Part shown: positions 56,398 through 64,000 of the stretch, piece after piece
Layout: the number at the start of each line of letters is the position of its first letter
How positions within the stretch are numbered: the stretch's first letter is position 1
NCBI GenBank assembly: GCA_021432635.1
Contig: MU270023.1
Coordinates: 1,116,001 to 1,180,000, forward strand
Source: Thozetella sp. PMI_491
Taxonomy: Eukaryota; Ascomycota; Sordariomycetes; Chaetosphaeriales; Chaetosphaeriaceae
Length of the DNA stretch: 64,000 bases
Reading direction: 5' to 3'
Position numbers and translations under genes: made by a program
Notes under the pieces: model-generated
Seen by the model: the letters and a program-made list of their open reading frames with translations, nothing else
Told to the model about the DNA's origin: nothing
The model's database searches: none

Positions 56398-58296
56398 GTA
56401 GTTAAAGGATGCCGTCCTACCTCAGGGAGGAGGACCATCAAGTCATCAATCAACCGTCAAGATCCATCAGTCTATTATTCTAGCAATCAACTTCATACAT
56501 TCGTTTCCCTAGACAAGACCAACCACAAGACCACTCTGTACGACCATTACGGGGCTTCGCCCCATTCCTACGTGTTCATCCTGCCCTGGTCAGAGCCCAG
56601 CACTCGTTGGATCTCGCATTAGTATGCCCTCTTCCACGTACCACTAGACTTACGCTGCTTCAACGGCCCTACCTACGAACTGGATCGCAAGGTCGTGGTA
56701 TTGGTTCCGCGCTGTGGCTACTAGGCTACGGAGTGTATGGCAGTGGTGTTGTGTGTGGGTTGTTCCGCACGTGCTCTGCTTCCTGCTCCCCGTTCTCACT
56801 ATCTTTTAAGACTTATATCTATATATAATATAATAAATCTATATCTCTTAAAATAGTCTAGGTTAATCAACACTAATATAATAATAACTATTTATTTTAA
56901 GTCTTTTATAGTCTTTTTTTAATTAAAGCCCTAGTTAAATAAGATATCTTTCTTTTAAAGGTAGAAAAATAATTTTATAATTACTATAAAGTTAATAATC
57001 TATATATAATAGAATTTAATTATCTTAAGAAAGTCTTTTACTTTTAAAATAGTTTAATAGTTAAGCTATTTAATAATCTTAAAGAAGTGATTCGGGGGTT
57101 CGAGACCCACCCCCGTACGCCCCTGAGCTTGGGCGCTTCAGCCATGGTTCCACATCCCGTTTAGGAAGAAGACACGATAGATCCTTGCAGCGATAGTGAT
57201 AATCAGTAACGGATATGCCATTTTTGTGTCTCTCTTAGTTTATATGAATCTGCGCCAATAATCATCGACGTGCTGGTTCAATCGAATTTCGAGAAAACCA
57301 GTGGATGTACAAAAAAGCCTCGTTTTGCGGCTATTTGGCTGATTTTTTAGTCTGCCATTTACTAAAGTCATAGGGACTGTGCGCAGAATAGGCAGCCTGG
57401 ATCTACGCAGGGGTGCTTTTGTAACTGCGGCACCTCTAGCGTGCTTCACACCCTTGTTGGCCGACTCGCTATGTTGGCCGACTCGCTATGTTGGCCGACT
57501 CGCTATGTAAGTACGTTATTTCATTTATCTATTTTTAAGCTAGAATAGTGAAATCGGGGAACATGCGGCGCAAAAGAAGCACACACACAGGATCCAGTAG
57601 TTATAACGCGGGGCCAATACTACAACCACATATTAATGGTTCTAGAGCAGGGCCGCTGGAACAGCGTAGATCTAGGATATGGTGGGAAAGAACGGCCACG
57701 GTCTCGGAGGAACCGTATACACGTAGGCTCTGACCAGAGTGAGATGGAACGATATATGGATGGGGTTGACCCCCGTGATGCGTATCGTTGACCTAATGAG
57801 AGGCTATTCGGCCTGTTATGAAGAGAAGCTTGTAAAATTAGCTAAAGAACGTGATAGCTTTTTGTTCCTGATGAGTTCCGATGCCCCTCTGCCTTGATCA
57901 GAGTGGAACAAGGCTCTCTTACTTATAGATAGCTAGCTCTGGCCAGCCATCTACCCTTACTAAGCTTAGAAAAGAAAAACGTCCTAGCCCCTTTCCAATA
58001 TTTAAGTAATACTATAAATTAGAAAAAGCTTTAACCTTGTTTTTACCCCTAGGAACGCCTGTCAGGTGATTCTTATCGCAAGCCAGATTGACCCCGTGCT
58101 AAGACAACAGGCAGGAGGATCGACTTCTCCGACCTCTGCCTTGTGCAATCTACTAATGGTGCTTTGCTTTGTAGGCAGATCCAGCAGTCAAAGACGGGCT
58201 CATTGTCGCGATATCTGCTCGCATTGCTGTGGTCCTAATGTCGCAAGGCAGCTCCACGGCCCGTATCGCCCCGTGAAGATAATGCATAGCTGGGTT
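56398..58296. other. Gene-free, AT-rich island with repeats
   Basis: About 56810-57090 is a TpA-dense island. It ends abruptly at a GC-rich hairpin (CGGGGG/CCCCCG, 57093-57115) that contains GGTTCGAGACC, a match to a pol III B box. A 17-bp triplicate follows at 57456. About 57720-57900 contains an interrupted protein-like frame with no recognised family. Confidence 0.45.
57456..57506. repeat. Three perfect 17-bp tandem copies
   Basis: GTTGGCCGACTCGCTAT occurs three times head to tail without mismatch (57456-57472, 57473-57489, 57490-57506). Perfect identity beside a RIP-like region suggests recent expansion. Confidence 0.9.
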
Positions 58297-61200
58297 TCAC
58301 TGTGCTGTTATAAGCGTGGCTTCTTCCACCTGTAATACGTGATCATGGTCCTCATGCTGGATTATCGCCGGGCCATTTTCCGCGACCAGCCTAAAATGGC
58401 TGTTCGCGTTGGTTGCAAGCGAGGGCGATAGTGTAGCCTGACATATCATCTGAGGGTCCATGCAGAATTCCCCGCCAAACACAACGGCACCGTCAGGTGG
58501 CCCTTTTTCCATGATGTTAAACATGCACTTGCTCGGTTGTTTCGTAGCCACCTTCTGGAGCCTGTCACAGTTCCTCTTGGGGCACGTTGTACAGGGATCA
58601 ATCCGGCCAGGTGCCCAAAAATAGTTGGGTGATAGTTTCACAGGATCCCTTCCATACCTTGCCGCCAGTTTTCTGATACAGGACATAGTGGTGATGAGAT
58701 AGTCGGAGTTGGCAGGAGGGGGATACCAAGTGCTACACCACTGGCTTGTCGGCATGATCGGTTCGGGGTCTATGTTGTTGCAAAAGATGCTCACAATTTT
58801 ATAGGGCTTCGGCGCTTCCCAATTATCCTTGAGCATCTTGATCCAGATCCCGCTCGATTTCGTCGCCATCTTGACCTCCCTGCTCGAGTATGTCCTTGGA
58901 AGTGAGGCTAACTCAGTGAAATCTACCCCGGCCAGTCGGCCGTAGGAGTCAAAGAATATAGGACGTCGTCCGACTCCTTTCGGCTTTAAAATGATATCTT
59001 CTTTCATTTGAGCAAAAGCATCCGCGAACTGCTTGAACGTCGTCATCAATTCTGGAATTGGCTGATTTAAAAAGCGGAGGCACGCGCCCTCTAGCTGACC
59101 GACTTTCATATCGTCGAAGGAGGGGAAGGATAGTTGATGACCCTTGGATCTTGCTTGAGCTTGCATCAAGTGGAGAATAACACATATTTCTGGCAACAGC
59201 CACGCCATCTTCGTCTGCACATTGTATAACAACGCTAGGTTTTCGCACGACTCGGGAAAGAATTGCAGTGGCTCACGTGCGAGATTGAGCGATCGCTGTA
59301 CTGAACGTCCGAGGCGGAAATCCGTTGAGATCCCGAGACTGACCGCAATCGCCGATACGCCGACGGATGGACTGATAGTTCTCTGCCATTGGATTGGCTT
59401 CCCTGACAAGATGCGGACGTTTGGGTCTCCATCCACGCTGGATATCTCCTCCGCCCGGGAATCTTGAGTGCCAATGTGGATCCGAGCGTCCCGATATAGC
59501 CCAAGAAAGTGGCGGTTCTTAGCTGACGAAACCATGTCGACTGTCTTATCAAAAGAACCCGTGAGGGTTAGGAGGCTTTGGTCGTCAGTGAGGCTGACTT
59601 CTACCATGGAAAGTGGGGAGTCGTCGGGGCTCGCAACCACATGCCATTGGACAGCGGTATCCTCAGAGCCAGTCATTAAGACCGGGAGCACTGCAGCTCG
59701 CCGACCCTTGAGGACAAAGCTATCCATGTATGGCAAGGGATAATCAAATTGGGTTAGAGCTTGCATTAGGGAATATGAGAGCTCTACTCCAAGGATATCT
59801 TTTGGTCGAGGAGGAATGGGAAAGCCGGCTACGATGGCGAAGTGATGAAAGTAACGGTTCCAGCAAGACCCTATCTTCTCTGTCACCGTAGTCTGGACGT
59901 GTGGCTGTTGATGCCTAAACTGGAAACAGGGATAGCCTATGTAGTATCGTTTGGAAGAGAGACCACAATACTCGACCTCGGAATTGTACAGCGATAGCTT
60001 CCCAATGGGCGGTTTTCTGAATGCCGACAGTGTCCACGCGAGTTGTAGCGCAACACTGGCTATACTTCGCTCCGTACCAGCTACGAGTATCTCAACCTTG
60101 CGGATGTCGTCAACATAGGCCCGAAGAAGTAGATTTACCCCATTAATGTTTAGGCGCACTGCTGATTCTGGTCGCATTGTTGATTCTGGTAAGCTTTACC
60201 CTTTATATCGGCATTATTTGCTTACCAGTCTTGAGTGGAGGGTCCCGGAATCCGGACAACCAGTCCAGAATTTGAACACCGTGATGCGGCCACTGCCACT
60301 TGACATAGCAGTGCGCAGTATCTGCAAACGCATTCTGAAGCGAGCCCGTAACCGTTAAAACTGAGCCAATTGGGGCATCGGGATGCTCGTCTATAAGAAA
60401 ATCGGACAAGGGCTCGAAATCAACGAGGAACACAACGGAGCGCACTGCATTCTCATTATTGTCCAGAATCATATAATCAGAAAGGATGGTTTGTATCCAC
60501 GACGTGAACTTGACCGGATCCAGATCATCAGTGCTGTAGCAAGGAGGTGGCACCGCTGGCCTGAAGTTAGAATGCCCAGTCAGTCTCCTAAATTAACTAC
60601 TTAGACGAGAGGATCATTACGAGATCGAAAGCATACCTCCTATTCCTTGCCGGCCGGCCCGTCATCCATCCGAATATAGAATTACGGGGCACTGAAACGC
60701 TCTTCCTTCGAGGCCCTGTGCCATCTAAAACGTCGGGTGTGACGTGATCTTCCTGGTTTTCAATCCTAAACTGCACAGTAGGAGGCGGTACCTCTTTCGT
60801 GGGCCACATCCGCATTGTGATGCTCCAGTCAGGCTGGATGGCCTTTTCCCAAACACAAGGGAGGATGATTTCGCCATTTGGTCCGATCAGGTCGTATTCC
60901 CCTTCTTGCACATGAGGTCCTATGCGGTCCACATGAAGGAAGGCTTGTTTGATGAGATCTTCCATGCTCTATATCGGCAAGCCTGTCAGTCAAGAAGGCA
61001 GGGAAGTAATCGGGGCAGCGTACTAGCCATGTCTGACAGAGCTGAAGTGGAAAATTGAACTCTCTGCCTATCGCATCCTTGAACTTGATCTGCGAGCTTG
61101 CCGCCATAATTATGGTCTTTCCGGGGCTGACCATGGCATCTTTCGACGTCTTGATCGCAAGCGTGTCTTCATTCTTTGCTCCCGAAGTTGTGTTCGCGTT

Positions 61201-61955
61201 GCGGGATTCGTCGAAACCCACCTCGGCCTTGCGCGCCCTTTCTACCATCTCAAGGACAGTCCGTTCTGCGTTGGCCTTGGCCTTCTCGGTCTCCTTCTTG
61301 GCCTCGTCTTGTGCTCTCCGCATGTCTTCCATCCCCTTTTCCGCAGCTTCCCTAATCCTATCCTCGAACTGCTTCTTCTTTGCCCATTCATTCTCCATCT
61401 TCTCTAGTTCCTGTTTCATTGCTTCGAGATTCGGGTCTTTCTTCTCTACGGCCGGCTTTGGTGGCGTAGACTGAGCACCGGCTTGGGGGGCGAGAAGCGG
61501 AGGTGGGGGCGGAAATACATTTTCACCCGGAGGTGGGTATAGAGGCAAAGACGAGTATAGACTCGAAGGTGGGGGCTGAGATGGGCCAGGAGGGGGGTAT
61601 AGAGGCGGAGGTGAACCATATGCTCCATATCCTTCCGGTGGCCCGATAAACGGATTTCTACCCTGGTATGCGCTGTACCCTGAAGAGCCGTAGCGGGCTG
61701 GGGGCGGGAGCGGGGCGAATCGGTTCTGGAGATTGGAAGGTTCGATCCGGCCGGCACTATGAGGGCCGCGAATATTCCTAAAATTTCGAACAATCGTGAG
61801 CTTAGAAACCAAGTTCTTACCTCAAAGAAGACGAGCTGACGGACTCTGCGAAATGGCTGAAAGAAATGGAACCCGGCGCTCAGTGGTACGTACCTGGAAG
61901 GGCCATAGGTTCCGGCTGGGAAGCCTTGAGAGATGTGCTGGGTTTCGTCTGCCAT
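58297..61955 (-). CDS. Large fungal protein with coiled coil and ubiquitin-like (ULD_2-type) domain, 1123 aa
   Basis: Five exons (61955-61894, 61777-61024, 60968-60637, 60560-60226, 60185-58297) give 1123 aa. The N terminus is Pro/Gly/Tyr-rich and disordered (GYGAYGSPPPLYPPPG repeats). A charged coiled coil follows (EAMKQELEKMENEWAKKKQF to AERTVLEMVERARKAE). Next is a module like the fungal ubiquitin-like domain: FKDAIGREFNFPLQLCQTW, then after splicing MEDLIKQAFLHVDRIGPHVQ, EGEYDLIGPNGEIILP and VWEKAIQPDWSITMRMWP. The remaining about 780 residues are globular with no domain I know; a cluster CTTCPKRNCDRLQK near the C terminus could bind metal. This architecture occurs in uncharacterised fungal proteins; a role in ubiquitin-type recognition is inference. 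The start MADETQH was chosen because its exon splices in frame; a longer open frame to 62132 is possible. Confidence 0.8.
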
Positions 61956-64000
61956 GGCGAATGGATCTATGACCTGCTCGTTTGAAGCCAAGAGCGCGTG
62001 AAAGATTCTACCCGCGCTGGGATAAAGCGAAACTTGGAGAATGATAAGATTTATCTCATTGCCCAAGGCAGATTGGACCTGCGGAATTATTGATCCAGAG
62101 TCAGCCTCAGCTGGGCTGTGGTGCGCGGTCATCTGACCAACGGTCAGTATATACTAAGCACCAATCACTGGCTATCTAACTGATAAACTCTGTCGCCCTA
62201 TGATTGGCCAACTGGATTTCTTCCTCTCCTCTGCTGCAATCTACAGTACCTCTTATAAGTCGGCTCACCCCTCGTCGCAAATAAGGCTGACAAAACTTGC
62301 CAGCACATTGATTTTCCTCTTACATGACTTTTTTTTTTCCACATCTACCTAGACCCTGTCTTGGTATTAGAACGCGCCGAAGGCGGGTCGACATAATGGG
62401 TTTATAGGTGTCAAGCTATCCTAACCTAGCTGCCAGTCACTGTATGTTTTGCTTGTTGTTGCATGCAGGGAAGAGCCTGGCTGAAGAAATTTTCCGGCGA
62501 AGCCACTCAAGCTTCCCTATCTACAAATAGTGATCTGGAAAGACTACCGCGTGAAATGCCCTATCATCTATAGTTGTGCCGGCCGTGGGCGCCATATCAA
62601 TGGATAATATATCCCGCCGGGCACGGCGGTCGGCCACATCCGCGCCACGCTCACGTGCAAGACGACAATGTCCGGCGCCGATGCTAACGCTTTCGGTCAA
62701 AGTACTTGCTCCAGTGCCGCGAGAAGAAGCAGGAAATGAAAGGAGCGCTCCACATCACCTTGGGGGTGGCCGGTGGATGTGCATGGTCAAGTTCGTGGCT
62801 CTCACGAAGCTGGACACGATATTCTTCGAGGTGAGTCACTGTTCAGCTTACAGCACGATCCTAATGAGCCAGAAGGGCTAATCAGAAACCCCGTGAGCAA
62901 CTCCCCGGTTCAGCTACGGGTTACCTGGAGCTAGCTCTTTCCTGCATTTCATTTTTTTTGGCGGGTCAACTCGCTCAATCCTTGGCAATCGACAAGCTAT
63001 ATCGTCAACCTTCACTCTGACACGCGCGCGAGAGTTACTACGGCTGCCGATTAAGAGGAAGCTAAATAGTGACTTTGGGTCTCACTAATGAGCATGTGGC
63101 TGGAGGTTATCAGGCTTCGGATCGCCATACCTGATAAGGCATGGATGTATGGTTCTGGCAACAACATGTCCTTCACTGCGCCGTATCGGCTGTCCGAGAT
63201 GCACTAGTATAAACCAGGCCTAGGGTTAAGGTGCAAGTTGACCTCCGACACATAAGACCGGCATAGACGACCTCTTCAGCGAAGCGAAAGACCCTCGCAG
63301 CCCGTTTCGTAGCCGCCAGCGCTGTGGCTGAATTTTGACGGAGTTTCGAAGAGGGAGGGTCGAGGCAAGGTCGATGGTGACGATCCGGGACGACACCCCG
63401 CCGGGCCCCAGTTTGGACTACTGCAGCCAACTAGCGAATTTTATCACCAAAAGATTACCTATTCCAAAGATTATACATATTTCTACCTCTATAAATTTAA
63501 CTAAAAAGATCTTAAATAATATATTATATAAAAGTAATATGGTGTTGATATCCCTTGCAAAGCCTACAATCTTGCTTGGATTATTAGGAATGCGGAATGT
63601 AAACTTTTTCGTGGAGTATTTGGTCTTGGGGAAGATCGGGACGTCGTAGGCGGGCATGGCAGCCTCCCTACTATATCCAAGATGTGGCCTATCGGAGAAG
63701 GCTTCACGCCGATTGAGTCATCTTGGCTGCGATAAGGAGACTAACGCAAGTTTTTCCTAAGCAGTTTAGTAACTTATTTTAGTATGCAAGCTTAATAGAT
63801 AGAAGTGGTTAACTACCAGTATGTATTAGCTTGGTATTTCTTTTGAAATTAAGCTATGATTAAGAGAATACTATACTGTGCCCTAGGGCCTAGTTAACCT
63901 AATTAATATATAATACTATACCTTCAGTTATATTTAGGAGGGTTAGGTATAGTCTTGCCAAGTCTTATTTTGTCAACAGTATAGAGGATTGAGTTGGAAC
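61956..64000. other. Right-edge region, no supported gene
   Basis: The first part is the promoter of the large ubiquitin-like-domain gene. Overlapping ORFs at 62.58 and 63.2-63.65 kb have no family features. About 63430-63550 and 63730-63990 are AT- and TpA-rich, RIP-like. Confidence 0.5.

Noticed and set aside
56398-56800. LTR-like stretch before the AT island
   Set aside because: No matching second copy, TG..CA ends or target duplication was found in the window.
61735-61750. GGTTCGATCCGG, a B-box-like match
   Set aside because: It lies inside exon 2 of the large ubiquitin-like-domain gene, and no A box or tRNA fold surrounds it.
1-64000. CRISPR arrays, rRNA, intact tRNA genes, bacterial insertion sequences
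   Set aside because: None was seen; the window is eukaryotic and repeats present are short minisatellites.

Overview
The window looks like nuclear DNA of a filamentous ascomycete (Pezizomycotina). Genes carry short introns (about 50-70 bp) with GT..AG borders and CTAAC/CTGAC branch points, and the families are typical of these fungi: a HET-domain protein, a But2-like secreted protein, bZIP and bHLH regulators, a P450 and a fungal ubiquitin-like-domain protein. TA-rich islands resemble sequence mutated by RIP (repeat-induced point mutation). I cannot name a genus. All gene models were spliced by eye from reading frame, splice-site and family continuity; no search was run.

Layout. 1-10 kb is gene-poor: a protein-kinase relic (about 1.4-1.8 kb), a small secreted cysteine protein (3.5 kb), a doubtful short ORF (6.6 kb) and an F-box-like protein (7.9-9.1 kb). 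From 10-18 kb come a HET protein, a minisatellite, a ten-exon acid sphingomyelinase, an MFS transporter relic and a glycosyltransferase. The metabolic core is 19.7-31.3 kb: a zinc alcohol dehydrogenase and an aldehyde dehydrogenase transcribed divergently from a 607-bp promoter, then a P450, a bZIP/DUF3425 regulator and an NCS1-type transporter that keeps nine splice-consistent exons but has two stop codons in exon 1.

31-47 kb is sparse, with an alpha/beta hydrolase using a GC-AG intron, two paralogous bHLH genes about 5 kb apart in the same orientation, and a But2-like secreted protein. 47-62 kb holds an acidic small protein, a CBM21/PP1-targeting protein, two unrecognised proteins, a DUF4215 cysteine-repeat secreted protein and a five-exon 1123-aa protein with a ubiquitin-like domain.

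Working together (inference): glycosyltransferase, ADH, ALDH, P450, bZIP and transporter lie within 14.3 kb and could form a small oxidation, conjugation and transport cluster. It lacks a synthase, so catabolism or detoxification is more likely than biosynthesis. The stops in the transporter suggest the cluster is decaying or that transport has been replaced.
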